From Sipunculus nudus (taxonomy: Eukaryota > Annelida > Sipuncula > Golfingiida > Sipunculidae), in assembly GCA_026874595.1 (NCBI GenBank), contig CM049313.1, forward strand, positions 14,691,508 through 14,755,507: a stretch of 64,000 nucleotides of DNA. Direction: 5' to 3'. Shown here one piece after another: positions 1 through 12,741 of this stretch. Within the stretch, counting starts at the first letter, position 1. Each line of letters starts with the position of its first letter. The translations under genes and the position numbers were made by a program. Under the pieces are notes generated by a model. That model was not told where the DNA came from. It saw only the letters and a list, made by a program, of their open reading frames with translations, and ran no database searches.

Positions 1-1139
1 AATTCTAAACTGAAATTGCCTCAAAAACATATCCAAAGTGGTATTATATATATATTCAATTGCATCTTGTTATGGTACCCAATATCAACAGATCACGTAT
101 GCGGTGATGAACATTAATTTTGTCAAGGAGATAAAAAAAATCAGATTCTGTAACTCTAGGCATTGTGAAATGTCTAGGGGAATGAATAAAGGAGACAGTG
201 TTTTTTTGTTTACAAATAACCATAATTTATTCTTAAAACAACCCTAACATTACCATACACTAAATCAATACAATGAAACAGTTTAACAGCAGTATAACAG
301 CAAATCAATACAATCACACAGTAAAATGAACAAAGTGCACAGTACCTGGTTACCACCACTGTCAGGGCGATAAGTCCTTAAAAATGTATAAACCTGGCGA
401 ACAGTTCACACGAATTCTCTCGGAGAATAACAGTCCAATGTAAAGCTCTTGTATCAATCCAGAAAGTAAACTTGAGGCAGGCAGCATTAAATTGTATAGA
501 GTTAGTAATAGCAGAATCCCTGAAATTACTGGATAATCGGATAGGGCCCACACACTGACTAACTTGCTTCCGTGTCCGCTGGAATATTCTCTCACCTCTC
601 TCTCGGTTTTAAAACAAAGCCCCCTATTTATAACTTTTCACCTCCAGCCGAGAACCTTCCATTGCTCGAACATTCTAAAGAATCTAACACAGTACACATG
701 TTCAGAACAACGAATGCCGTGTCTCAACAAATTAGGGTTCACACGGTAGCTCGCCCCGGCTCAGCCAGGCGAGAAAGCCCGAAGCTAGCATGACAAGGAG
801 AGTTCAACCAGTACGGATTAAACTGAGATTGCAACACGCGGCCAGGCGAGGGCGCTACAACACGAGATACGCCCGTGTCACACAATAAAAAAAGGCACCT
901 GTAACAATCTTTCCAGGAAAATACGTGAGGTAAACTTTCCTCTAGTTTAATTCTATTAGCGAGCTCATTTGTATAGTCATTTATAACCATATTATACACC
1001 TTACGGTAATTGACTTTTCTTAAGTTTAGAACTTAATTATTCAATAATAAAAAACAAGTGTCTTTAACGTAAATATTACTCATATTCTCTGATTTAAGAA
1101 TAAATTTTCACTCCTTTGGTACTGCATTTCGATCTCACG

Positions 1140-1345
1140 GTATGGTTTTATTAGAAATAATTTCAGGCTTCTTATTGGAGTTTTTATTGACTTCCCTGGA
1201 TATTAAGGTAGAATGTCCTAGGTCCAGCGGTTACGGTTTGTGCCTTGCCTGACGGACGGCCGGAAGGCTAAATAGCCAGTCGGACGACAGGCAAAAGCGC
1301 CATTACAACACCTTAGTTGACCTTCAGTCAACTAAGCTAAAAACG
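1140..1345 (+). repeat. Mobile repeat unit ending in a hairpin
   Basis: This unit belongs to the family found at 3.0-5.4 kb and 60.6 kb. It has the usual order: a part reading 'atttcagg', then 'cttccctgga', then 'cggttacggtttgtgcc', then a run of short CGG-rich words. Near its end is a perfect hairpin at about 1311-1335, with arms TTAGTTGA and TCAACTAA around a 7-base loop, followed by GCTAAAA. Related hairpins end other members. A hairpin near one end with no terminal inverted repeats resembles non-autonomous Helitron-like elements. That assignment is inference. Confidence 0.5.
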
Positions 1346-2029
1346 AATGAATGTTTTATTCAGAAGTCAAGCCCACAGTTCCAGAAGATCATGCATAATA
1401 CAGTGATATTGATAAAAGTACATTCAGAATGTTCAATATTGTCACGAATGGCAGGTTGACAGGATGACAGTTGACAGGATTTGAACAATATTTAAAGCAT
1501 TTCAGGCCGATGGAATTGATTATCGCAAAGGACAAGACACAAGATTTAATGGAGAAGTGGTTTAAATATGTTTAATACGAATGAGATATGACATGGTTCG
1601 TAAGAGAAATGGTTTTATTTTTTAATGTGTATTGACTGTGGAATAACGTTTGAAAAAAAAGTTTTATATGTTGTGCTCGGGGTAAAATAAATTTAAATTT
1701 TGAAGTCTTACAAACGTGTACAATATTTAAAAATTAAGACGAATTAACCAAACAAATCAGAATTTGCTCACGGCATGTGAGTTTCCAATTATGAGATTGA
1801 ACCCTACCCGTGACCGTGTTTCGATACACTTATTTGGCCTATATCCCTAAGTTTATTCTTGCATAAATGATTGGAAATTGAAAATAGTTTGGTTTACGTT
1901 CTTGGATCCGTATCATGTGCCGGTTGCACACCAAATTAAATTATTTTTCATTGGCTCATTTCCCAAACACATAAACACACAAAAATACAGGGATGAATGT
2001 AAACCATCCTTGTGAAAGCAACAATATGC

Positions 2030-2035
<6 letters not shown>

Positions 2036-2080
<45 letters not shown>
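2036..2080. repeat. TA microsatellite
   Basis: About 22 TA dinucleotides. The equivalent place in copy B (12245-12335) is longer and more interrupted. Confidence 0.95.
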
Positions 2081-2082
<2 letters not shown>

Positions 2083-2161
2083 CTGTCATAAATACCCTGA
2101 CTAGACATAGACACAGTTGAACTTGGTGGCGACGGCCCAGAGCACCTTCTTTCAATGCACC

Positions 2162-2485
2162 TCAATACCTCTGATAGTTCTCGTAAACTGCTGAATGTGT
2201 ATGCTCACCCTCACAACGAGCAACAATGTCAAGGATGCATTCTATAATCTTCTTCATCATCGTCATCACATTACCCAAAACATGAGGTGTTGTCACCCTC
2301 AGAGACTTCAGTGCCAGAGTGGGCTGTGAGCAGGAGGCATGACCTACATACTTCGGCCACTTTGTGGTAGGGACCAATGACAATAGGCAGCAAATGCCTG
2401 AAATATACATACACCATGACCAATGTATCATAGATACCTTTTTTTCGGTATAAGGCCACATCATAGTGTCTCGTGGAGGTATCAA
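2162..2485 (-). other. Open frame kept in both duplicate copies, unknown
   Basis: A 107-codon frame is open here and also at 12418-12741 in the other copy. I recognise no domain. The copies differ at about ten residues, several of them radical changes, so there is no sign of constraint on the protein. No start context, signal peptide or partner exon supports it. It may be part of a decayed transposon carried in the block. I do not claim a gene. Confidence 0.15.
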
Positions 2486-2999
2486 ATGTCAAAGCACTTG
2501 CTCCAGCTAGACCTCATCATCAGAAAACAGACACACCTCGACAAGGTGGAAGCACTGGCACCAGCTAAACTTCATCATCAAAAGACGAACACATCTTGAC
2601 AAGGTCCAGGTACTGGCACCAGCTAGACCTCATCACCACAAAACAGTCATGTACCACGGTGCAGACTGCGACACTTTCTCATTTGCTCAAAGATCATACT
2701 TCAACCAAGGAAACTGAAAGCCATACATTGGGGTAACAAAGACCACCTCTCTAGACAGAGTGGCTGACTTCAGTACAACACAAACAAGGATTTTAGAAAA
2801 AGACAGCTGGCATTCTGAACAGAGGGAACATCAAAAGACAGCAAAAAAAGTGACCCATGGGTCATGACGCTCAGCTGAATCTGTCATGTAAACAGGTGAT
2901 GCATGTATTGATTTGATGTTATGATCTGGTTAAAAAAAAATATTTGTTACGGACCCTTGAACAATGGGTAAAATTACTATCAGACCACTTCAAATCATG

Positions 3000-4225
3000 C
3001 TATTTTGTCCATAGTCATTTGAAAATAGGTAACAGCAAGGAGGTTTTACTAGGAACTCCCCAGATGCTAGGTGAGAAGTTTCCACCTCAAATTGCAATGG
3101 CTTGGATCCATCTGACTTATAGGGTACTCAGATCATCATGTTCTAACCAGCTCAGAGAATTAGGTCACAGTGCCCTTATCTTGGATGTAAGAGAAGACAT
3201 TACAATAACCTCTTTTATATTAGGAAAGACATTACTAGAGCTAACAGTTAAAATTCGTGACCTGTCTGACCTTCTGTGTGTGCTCAATATTAGGTTCAGT
3301 GACCTAATTTCAGGATTCAAGGGATGGGCCAAGCCTCCCTGGATGCCTTATAAAAGGTTCTTGGTTTAACAGTAAAATTTGATGCCTGACTGTCTATGTG
3401 CTATCAATTATATTTTTTGCCAGTTACTTGCAGAATATAGGTCACCATGACCTACTCTCAGCTTTCAAAGGAGATTTTGCCAGAACTTCCTGGGATGTGT
3501 GTTATAAGACTAAGGACTAGCAGTTACAATTTCTGTCCTGCTTGACTGTCCGCTGGTTTAAAATCATGTTTCGGGCCAGTCGCTCGGAGAATATAGGTCA
3601 TCATCACCTAATTTCAAGTTTCCAACAAAATTTGCCCAAGTTATATGGATATAACATTAGAAGATTCTAAGGCCAACGGATTCAGCTGGTGCACATTTGA
3701 CTTCCAGACTGCTCAAACCATGTTTTTGTTCCTATAGCTCAAAGAATATAGGTCATTATGACCTGGTTTCAGGTTTCTATGGAGATTTGACTAGAAGCTC
3801 CCTAAGTGTAAAGTTAAATTTCCAGGGCTAACGGTTACGATCTGTGCCCTATTAACGTTCAGACTGCTGCATTTGAAGGTCTCAACCATAGAAAAGAAAT
3901 GCGTAAAAATTAGAACCAGTCTTTAGGGATTGATGAAACGCTATTTGTTCAATATGTGACATCATGACAATCAATGCATCAGTTATTCACATGTAAGAGC
4001 TTTTGTATCACATTTTTCATTATCTTGGCGGTATGTTCAAGCCCTATAGCTCGGGGGATATAGGTCACAGTGACCTATTTCAGGTTTCCAATTAGATATT
4101 TTAAGACTTCCTTTGGTTTTCGGTTAGAACATTTTAGATTCAGCGATTTGTGCCCTGCTAACGGACGGTCAGTCAGGCGGACAGATGGCTTTCATTCAGC
4201 TGAGCTTAAAAATGGCAGCAGAAAT
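3000..4225 (+). repeat. Tandem array, about 155-bp unit, with AGGTCA palindromes
   Basis: The core 'ataggtca...tgacct' recurs at 3439, 3595, 3750 and 4062, steps of 156, 155 and about twice 156. Earlier units sit at 3162 and 3292. Each unit continues with a piece like 'atttcaggtttccaa', then 'agattctaaggc', then 'ggttacgatctgtgcc'. Units at 3439, 3750 and 4062 carry a perfect AGGTCA-N3-TGACCT palindrome. The array ends near 4178-4205 with a CAGATGGCTTTCATTCAGCTGAGCT-type imperfect hairpin. Unit length and layout resemble the 'pearl' repeats known from bivalves, by recollection of that family rather than by search. Confidence 0.85.
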
Positions 4226-4899
4226 GACCCCTTAAATACTGTCAGCGTGATCCATTTATATAGGTTAAACGCACCGCCTTCACAATCAAATGATCATCCT
4301 TCTGATCAGTACGTAAAGGCATTGCAGATTCCAAAATGCAATGTCCACAGGAGGACCAGGCAATACCTCAATTAATACTGTGCAGATCTGTGCACCAATA
4401 ATCAACAAGCGTCTGGCATTGGCAACATCAAAAGCATTTATGACGGCACTATAAAGACCAATGGTCCCATTCCTATTAAGACTGATTAGATCACTGATTA
4501 TCACTGATTAGAAAAAGCAGACCGAAAGATACCTCGTAACCTAGGAATCCCATGGCAGGACGAGGTCACCAACAACGAGGACCTCTCCAAAGCAATTATC
4601 CTCTCGATGTGCACCGTACTCCACCAACGCCGCCCATGCAGGCTCGGTCATTTTATGGTAATAATATGGAAGATGGTAGGAAATCCAAGGACCTTCTATA
4701 CTGGGGAGCTGATCAGGGGACATGGAAACCGAGGACGCCCAAACCTGCGTTTAAAGAACGTATGTAAGTGTGACGTGAAGGTTCTCCTGATGGACACAGA
4801 GAACTGGGAGGCCCATGCCACAAAAAGGGTATCATGGAGCGAGCAGTTTTGAAAACTGTTCGTAATGGAAAGTTTCATTCAAAATACCCGCTGATAAAA

Positions 4900-5365
4900 C
4901 AGGAAAAATCGATACTGGAGCTTTTGTATCAAATTTGTAATTATTCTCTGAGGTACTTTCGAGCCCCAAAGCTCGGAGCATTGGGCAACAGAGTCCTAAT
5001 TTCTTGGTTCCAAGGAGATTTTTCATTGACCTCTCTGGATGCCAACGTAGAAGATTCTATGTTTAACGGTTACGAAATTTGCTCTGTTCACAAACGACCA
5101 TTCCATTTGAAGGTCTAAAAATAGAGAAATAAATGCATAACATTCGAACAAAAATAAAGGTGGCGCAACCAGTCCGCAGGGACTGATGAAACACTCCATG
5201 ATCAATACGCATGCAAAGAATCATTAAGATCAATGCATTGTTATTCAAATTCTGGAGCTTTTGTATCAAATTTTTACCTATTCTTTGGGGGGGTGGGGGA
5301 CTTACGAGCCCCATAGCTCGGGGGACATGGGTAACAGATAACAGGTAATTTCAGGGTTCCAAGGA
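4900..5365 (+). repeat. Further units of the same repeat family
   Basis: Two more diverged units begin with 'actggagcttttgtatcaaa' near 4915 and 5250. They are followed by 'gagccccaaagctcgg' or 'gagccccatagctcgg', and by 'aatttc...ccaaggagat'. The second unit is cut at 5370, where copy A has lost about 280 bp that copy B keeps. A G-rich run lies at 5287-5299. Confidence 0.75.
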
Positions 5366-5369
5366 GATC

Positions 5370-5950
5370 TATGCCATAGTTGCTCATTTAAGTAAGTATA
5401 AGACGGTATGATCAAGGCTATCAAATTTTTTTTCACTTCGGGGAAACATGCAGCAGTGACATAATTGTTATTGAGACTGATTAAATATTCATAAATAATA
5501 CTATGCAAGGCAAATGAATTTGAACCATTAGAAAGATAAGCAAACTGTTTATCTGAAAACAGATTATTACTTTCAAAAAGTGTGATGAGGCTTAATTTAA
5601 CGAACTGTTCTATTGTATTTCGCACATGACCTTTAACCGAAACCGGTCGGTAGTTATTAGGATCATCCTTACTTTCAGCTCCTTTATATATAGGAGTGAT
5701 CTTAGTGGTCTTCCAAGCTGTTGGGAATTCGCCTATTTGAAGGGAGATGTTAAAAATATTGGCTAATAGAGCTGAAATATAAGGTGTGGCAATTTTAAGG
5801 AAACTACTGACATCCCTAGTATATCTTCTTTCACAACGGAGCTTATTTTTAATAAATGTGACAAAAACAAACTGACTAGACACTATATTTAGATAAAAAT
5901 AGATTCCATAATTGAGTTTGCAAGATGAGCGCACTTAAATGTTGTTTAGT
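5370..5950 (-). mobile_element. LINE reverse-transcriptase relic, copy A
   Basis: Read on the minus strand, the frame ending near 5370 contains FPTAWKTTKITPIYKG, then DPNNYRPVSV. This is the typical start of the reverse-transcriptase domain of Jockey/CR1-like non-LTR retrotransposons. Further on come QFAYLSNGSNSFALHSI and the region where the catalytic FDxxDH block should be, here degraded to AACFPEVKKN. The rest of the domain is missing because copy A has a deletion at 5370. This is a dead fragment. Copy B keeps more of the domain. Confidence 0.9.
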
Positions 5951-6240
5951 GAAAATTATCGCTAAATTTCTTTCCAACAGAACTAAAGTAATCGTAAAAT
6001 GCATCAGGATCAACCATAGCGCTTTCTTCGTTTGAGGGCATTTTAAAGGGTGGTATGTGTGTAAGAGCTTTACACACAACATCAGGGTTGGAGCCATTAT
6101 TTGGATTAGCGTGGTATAATGCTGGCTAGGAGTGGACCTGATAATACCTGTTACATAATTTTATTGATTTCTTTATGCAGACAAATCACTACTTTTATAT
6201 TTTCTTAATGCTTTCCGATGTACATAATCGCGCAAATAAA

Positions 6241-6291
6241 CGCATTAAATATATCATAAGTGAACCATTTATTTTTGCAATATTTAATGCG
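6241..6291. repeat. Perfect 12-bp inverted repeat in the duplicated block
   Basis: Arms CGCATTAAATAT (6241-6252) and ATATTTAATGCG (6280-6291) are exact inverse complements with a 27-base loop. The same hairpin stands at 16741-16791 in copy B. Its function is unknown. Confidence 0.7.
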
Positions 6292-6395
6292 GCGTTGAAT
6301 GAAAGGCGCGTTGCTATTACAAATTCTCAAACATTGAAAGCGGCCCATTTCCAGCCTAAGTAAACAACAGAAAATTGCAGGATAATAGTTTATAA

Positions 6396-7030
6396 TGAAC
6401 TTGGCTGGGTGACCTTGCAGGATCGTAGAGAAAAATCTCAATTAACCATGTTATATAAAATGATGAATAGGTATGCTCCAAACTACTCGACACACTTTGT
6501 TCCCAAACCTATTTATGAACATGACCACTATTCCCTACGAAACATTCATAATTCAGACTATTTGAGATGCCAAAAAATCTCTTTTCTCGGAATCGTTTAT
6601 AAAAACATACATGTCCTGTCTTGAATAGTCTAGATAGTTCATAAAAAAAATGTACAACGGTCAGAGAATTTGCATAGGAATTAAATCGGAACAAACGGAA
6701 ATCGAATCGGCATTATTTAATAGGTAGAAAATTAGGAGTTTTACATGCAAGATTTAGAATTAAATGCTGTGCTCTAAACTTTCATTATTTTGTTTCATAT
6801 GAAGATCATAGACAATTTTTGTGTGCATGTAGTAATCTTATGAAACAATCGAACAAACATTAAAAATGTTGGTACTCTTTGAATAGACCTCATGTCATGT
6901 GGCGATAACGACCTCTCACTTCAAGAAAATTGTTTTAACTTCGACCAGGTCCAGCTCTATATTTCTGAGACAACCCCATTTATTTAATCTTAATTCCTAC
7001 GGATCAGAATTTTTGGATAAGTGTAGATCT
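6396..7030 (+). mobile_element. LINE C-terminal relic
   Basis: The plus-strand frame reads LGWVTLQDRREKSQLTMLYK, the characteristic segment after the reverse-transcriptase domain of molluscan non-LTR elements. It continues as YSLRNIHNSDYLRC. After a frameshift and stops, at about 6725-6830, comes KLGVLHARFRIKCCALN, followed by a degraded cysteine-rich end and, near 6905-6965, the typical tail word LSLQENCFNFDQVQLYI. All three blocks occur in the order expected for a LINE C-terminus. It lies immediately after the end of duplicated copy A and is absent after copy B. Confidence 0.85.
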
Positions 7031-9004
7031 GTTATGTCTGTTGTTCTATAATTGTTCACTCTTATAATAGTAGAACATGTGTATCCCCTCAACGATGATT
7101 TATTGCTTCGGGTTATATTACATTATTTATACAACAAAATGGTCTTAATAGACATGGCCTGTTGCCCAATTGTTGAATAAAATCTGCGTATAACACACAT
7201 GACCGTGTCGAACCATGACAGGTTTATTTATCAGTTTCTTGAAACAGCATTTAGGGCTGTCATTTTGCGTACATACTAAAACCCGTATATCACGGGCCGC
7301 ATGTTGAAATTCTGGGTGTACCGCAAGTACCTGTCTGGCGATTAACGTGCCAGAAAATAGTGATTGTTTGCCTTGTTCAGAATGGAATTTTCAGTCAGAT
7401 ATAACCAGCGGAAAACCCGAGTAATATGTTTGAATACATACTTTAAATATTCAGCTACAAAATTATGCGCACACGGGTCATGTATTGAACACAGTTGCTA
7501 TATATAAAACATGCTATACACGAAGCGAATAGGATATACATGAACTTTAGCAATATCAGATAATTCGACTCCCAGTTTATATTACCCGTCAATAGCATGT
7601 TGATATGTATCATATTTTATTCTAGTTTGACAGATTTCAGTTTAATTTCCAAAGCATCATATCCACTATATGTCGGTATAGTATTTAACTGATCGTTAGT
7701 ATCGGTTAAAAACAAGCCCAATGTGTAGAAAACCTACCTCCGTGCCATGGAAGCAAATACATAATTGAGGGAAATCGTGTTACAAAATGGAAAATGTCAG
7801 GCCTACCTAGTATATATCTATTTTAAGTAATGTGAAAACCTAATAAAAGTTAATTTCGCTGAATCCATAATATCTATATCTTGTCCGGCATTACATACTC
7901 TGCCTTCAAAAGGGAACAACTTGTCATTTAAATATTATCGGGTCGTTGCAGCTTCAGTCTTTTTCTTGACACCCATGGCGGTAAAAGAATCCCTCGGTGT
8001 GTGTATGTGGGGGGGGGGGGGGGACCTCCAGTTCAATTCATTTATTTTAGCTAGTAACAGGTTACTATCGTAGTAGGGGTAACAGGTCTCCACGCTCTGC
8101 TGAATTTGTCATCAAGGATATATTTATGAGCTTTTTTTTAAATTTCCGTTCTGTTTCCTTCATCTCCAAACTTAGGACCCTAAAATTAATTGTTTTTTTC
8201 CCTATTGATAGGTTAGAAAAATATGAAAGATTGAAGATATAGTAGAAAAGGTTGGCTGCAGTTTTATCCAGAAGCTTGTTAAAATGATAGTCTTATGACT
8301 TTGACATTGTGACCTCATAATAAAGTGTTCTTCCGTGATGGTAGGTAATCATACGTGAAAGATGGAAGGTTTGGGATGGAAGGTTTGGTATTAAATGCAT
8401 TACAAATCTTTCTAAAGAAGTGGGCCCTTTGACCATGAACATTAACTTTGTGAACTTACAATTTGCAGGTTACTTCCCTATTATGAGGATAGGAGTTTCT
8501 GAAAGATGGAAGGTGTAGCATTAGCAATTTTTCTAGTATTTCAAAACATATAAGGTAAACAAATATACTAAATTACCACTAATTTGAACTTGAATATCAA
8601 GGTCAAATTTACCTATTGCAGAGATTCTCTGAGAGCATGGCTGAAATAATAGGTGCAGTTATTTAAAAGTTATGAGATTCATTATTATTCTTAATTACAG
8701 ATAATTTGACACAGGATCAAGGTCAAGGAAACCAGTTTCCCAATTCTTCTGGTAACTTGGTGTTAGCAACTGGTGACAAAATTCCTCATCTCAAGAAATC
8801 CTAAAGTTGAAGAAATAAGAGAAGGTTTATTTGACTTTTGACAATATCATATTTTTTTCAATCTCATCCGAAAACTCAGCTTAAGCCAGTTGAGTGTCAA
8901 ATTTGAGGGAACAAAGTATGCAGTTCTCCTAAGTTATGTGTTAATCCTGCCTAAGTTATCACATTATGAACTAGAATTCAGCTGATCTGAATTCATTTCG
9001 ATCT

Positions 9005-9053
<49 letters not shown>

Positions 9054-9915
9054 ATTTTTCTCTCGGGGGGGGGGGGAGTCTCAGTATTACTAGATATTTA
9101 TTTTTAACGTTCTTTTTCATCATCGACATCCCTCAGAACAAGGAAAAAACTTCAAAACTTGTGTTTATAACATGAACATCTGCAGTATTGCAATATTTTA
9201 AATACAGTTTTTCAAGTTTTTCTGACAAAGTACATACAAATATTGATTCAATAAAAAGAACTTAACAAGAGAAAGATAAAATTGCTTGTATTGTTACTTG
9301 TTTGTATTTTTTAAAGACAAATGCATTTGGACCATGTAGACGTATTCCTGCCGAGGGGATACCAACCGAATACTGGTGAAGAGACTTCTATTTGGTTTAC
9401 AACAATTATAATTATATCTCATTCTATCAATATATTTTCAATATCATTGGAAACAAACATTTAATTCAATAAGATCAACAATGTTATTTGTAGATTTAAC
9501 TGGTTTCGTCAGATCAACATAATATTTACCAGATCCAAATATAAATCTAAATATACATACACACGCATATATACATCCATGAAGGATCACGCATTCACGC
9601 GTTCACCTGTATATATATATATATATATACACAAATATATACACACATATACATACACACACATGCACATACTCTTACCTAGATCTGTATACACATTTCA
9701 AAATTATATTTTACAGCTAATTCTCAAAATTCTTCACTCTTTAAAAACATTAAGTAGTTTACCCCACTTTTGTTTATGAATATACATTTTGTTATTTTTT
9801 TCAGCCACTCTTCTTTCCAATCCTTTCAATTTCTTAACATGTGATATATATATACAATAAAAGATGGATTCTCTATTTTTTAAAAATACATAATTTTTGT
9901 AGCAATAACAACAAA
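7030..9915. other. Spacer between the duplicates, no gene seen
   Basis: I found no supported exon. The stretch holds a G run at about 8011-8022, a CT microsatellite at 9006-9051 followed by a G run at 9065-9074, and a short TA run at 9609-9630. Between 8280 and 8800 there are loose copies of words such as 'atcaaggtcaa', 'gacctcataat' and 'aagatggaaggt', typical of diffuse molluscan repeats. Confidence 0.7.
9006..9051. repeat. CT microsatellite
   Basis: An uninterrupted run of CT dinucleotides, followed 14 bases later by a G homopolymer. Confidence 0.95.
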
Positions 9916-9919
9916 TCTA

Positions 9920-10201
9920 TCATACGTTTATTGACATTGTTTTTGTTACATCCTGTATATATAAAAGGAGCGGAGTCAGTGCAGGCATGTTTATTACAGC
10001 GTGTTCTGCCCACTGACTAATTTGTCTATAAAATGATTTAGCTGTGTAGCAGTCACAGAATAAATGCACTACTGTTTCTGTTTCTTTTTTGCAATATGAA
10101 CACATATTGGTATCGGTTATTTTCCATCTGTGTAGCTTTACATTCACTGACAAAATATTATGGATGATTCTAAACTGAAATTGCCTCAAAAACATATCCA
10201 A
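9920..10201 (-). mobile_element. LINE C-terminal zinc-binding fragment
   Basis: The 93-codon minus-strand frame has FQFRIIHNILSVNVKLHRWK, then CSYCKKETETVVHLFCDC, then a short tail. Recurrent 'FQxRIxHxIL...LxRWxI...CxxC...ExxxHLFxxC' segments are the zf-RVT-type end of ORF2 in several LINE clades. The cysteine/histidine pattern is intact. The window begins inside the equivalent place of copy A, so the other copy is mostly cut off. No adjoining reverse-transcriptase domain is present nearby in the same frame, so this is a truncated copy. Confidence 0.85.
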
Positions 10202-12242
10202 AGTGGTATTATATATATATTCAATTGCATCTTGTTACGGTACCCAATGTCAACAGATCACATATGCGTGATGAACATTAATTTTGTCAAGGAGATTAAA
10301 AATTCAGATTCTGTAACTCTAGGCATCGTGAAATGTCTAGGGGAATGAATAAAGGAGTGAGTGTTTTTTTTAACAAATAACCATAATTTATTCTTAAAAC
10401 AACCCTAACATTACCATACACTAAATCAATACAATGAAACAGTATAACAGCAGTATAACAGCAAATCAATACAATCACACAGTAAAATGAACAAAGTGCA
10501 CAGTACCTGGTTACCACCACTGTCAGGGCGATAAGTCCTTAAAAATGTATAAACCTGGCGAACAGTTCACACGAATTCTCTCGGAGAATAACAGTCCAAT
10601 GTAAAGCTCTTGTACCGAACCAGAAAGTAAACTTGAGGCAGGCAGCATTAAATTGTATAGAGTTAGTAATAGCAGAATCCCTGAAATTACTGGATAATCG
10701 GATAGGGCCCACACACTGACTAACTTGCTTCCGTGTCCGCTGGAATATTCTCTCACCTCTCTCTCGGTTTTAAAACAAAGCCCCCTATTTTTAACTTTTC
10801 ACCTCCAGCCGATTACCTTCCATTGCTCGAACATTCTAAAGAATCTAACACAGTACACATGTTCAAAGAACAAACCAGAACAACGAATGCCGTGTCTCAA
10901 CATATTAGGGTTCACACGTGAGCTCGCCCCGGCTCAGCCAGGGGAGAAAGCCCGAAGCTAGCATGACAAGGAGAGTTCAACCAGTACGGATTAAACTGAG
11001 ATTGCAACACGCGGCCAGCCGAGGGCGCTACAACACGAGTTACGCCCGTGCCACACTATAAAAAAAGGCACCTGTAACAATCTTTCCAGGAAAATACGTG
11101 AGGTAAGCTTTCCTCTAGTTTATTTCTATTAGCGAGCTCATTTGTATAGTCATTTATAACCATATTATACACCTTACGGCAACTGACTTTTCTTAAGTCT
11201 CGATCTTGATTATTCAATAATAAAAAACAAGTGTCTTTAACGTAAATATCACTCATCTTCTCTGATTTTAGAATAAATTTTCACTCCTTTGGTACTGCAT
11301 TTCGATTTCACGGTATGGTTTTATTAGAAATAATTTCAGGCTTCTTTTTGGAGTTTTTATTGACTTCCCTGGATATTAAGGTAGAATGTCCTAGGTCCAG
11401 CGGTAACGGTTTGTGAATTGCCTGACGGCCGGCCGGAAGGCTAAATATCCAGTCGGACGACAGGCAAAAGCGCCATTACAACATCTCAGTTGACCTTCAG
11501 TCAGCTAAGCTAAAAACGAATGAATGTTTTATTCAGAAGTCAAGCCCACAGTTCCAGAAGATCATGCATAATACAGTGATATTGATAAAAGTCCATACAG
11601 AATGTTCAATATTGTCACGAATGACAGGTTGACAGGATGACAGGTGACAGGATTTGAACAATATTTAAAGCATTTCAGGCAGATGGAATTGATTATCGCA
11701 AAGGACAAGACACAAGATTTAATGGAGAAGTGGTTTGAATATGTTTAATACGAATGAGATATGACATGGTTCGTAAGAGAAATGGTTTTATTTTGTAATG
11801 TGTATTGACTGTGGAATAACGTTTGTGAAAAAATGTTTTATATATTGTGCTCGGGGTAAAATAAATTTAAATTGTGAAGTCTTACAAACGTGTCCAATTT
11901 TTAAAAATTAAGACGAATCAACCAAACAAATCAGAATTTTAAATTAGAAATCTGCATTCTGATGATCGAATGCGACCCTCCGGCATGTGAGTTTCCTATT
12001 ATAAGATTGAACCCTACCCGTGACCGTGTTTCGATTCACTTATTAGGCCTATCTCCCTAAGTTTATTCTTGCATAAATGATTGGAAATTGTAAATATTTT
12101 TGGTTTACGTTCTTGGATCCGTATCATGTGCCGGATGCACACCAAATTAAATTATTTTCATTGGCTCATTTCTCAAACACATAAACACACAAAAAAAAAC
12201 AGGGATGGATGTAAACCATCCTGGTGGAAGCAAAAATATGCA

Positions 12243-12293
12243 TCTATATTTATATATATACATATATATATATACATATATACATATATATAA

Positions 12294-12336
<43 letters not shown>
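12243..12336. repeat. Interrupted TA microsatellite
   Basis: TA and TATACA runs, orthologous in position to 2036-2080 but about twice as long. Confidence 0.95.
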
Positions 12337-12338
<2 letters not shown>

Positions 12339-12417
12339 CTGTCAGAATTACCCTGACTAGACATAGAAACAGTTGAACTTGGTAGCGACGGCCCAATGCA
12401 CCTTCTTTCAATGCACA

Positions 12418-12741
12418 TCAATACCTCTGATGGTTCTCGTAAACTACATAATGTGTATGCTCACCCACACAACGAGCAACAATGTCAAGGATGCATTCTA
12501 TAATCTCTTTCATCATCGTCATCACATTACCCAAAACATGAGGTGTTGTCACCCTCAGAGACTTCAGTGCCAGAGTGGGCTGTGAGCAGAAGGCATGACT
12601 TACATACTTCGGCCACTTTTTAGTAGGGACAAATGACAATAGGCAGCAAATGCCTGAAATATACATACACCATGACCTATGTATCATAGATACCTTTTTT
12701 TCGGTATAAGGCCACATCATATTGTCTCGTGGAGGTATCAA
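12418..12741 (-). other. Second copy of the unknown 107-codon frame
   Basis: This is the counterpart of 2162-2485. It is also open, but with scattered non-conservative differences. Neither copy shows a domain I know. It is listed only so that the pair can be compared. Confidence 0.15.

Larger units (their letters stand above)
1..6378. repeat. Segmental duplication, copy A
   Basis: Base 3 of the window lines up with base 10168, and similarity continues to about 6376, which matches 16876. The offset grows from 10165 to about 10500 through small indels, plus about 280 bp at 5370 that only the second copy keeps. Over most of the length only a few bases per line differ, so the copies are old but clearly recognisable. 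The left edge lies outside the window. The block contains tandem repeats, microsatellites and a LINE relic, and no gene I can support. After about 6378 this copy runs into a plus-strand LINE fragment that the other copy lacks. Confidence 0.95.

Noticed and set aside
2162-2485. 107-codon frame conserved between the duplicates as a real gene
   Set aside because: Differences between the copies fall freely on radical residue changes, no domain is recognisable, and other frames are also partly open.
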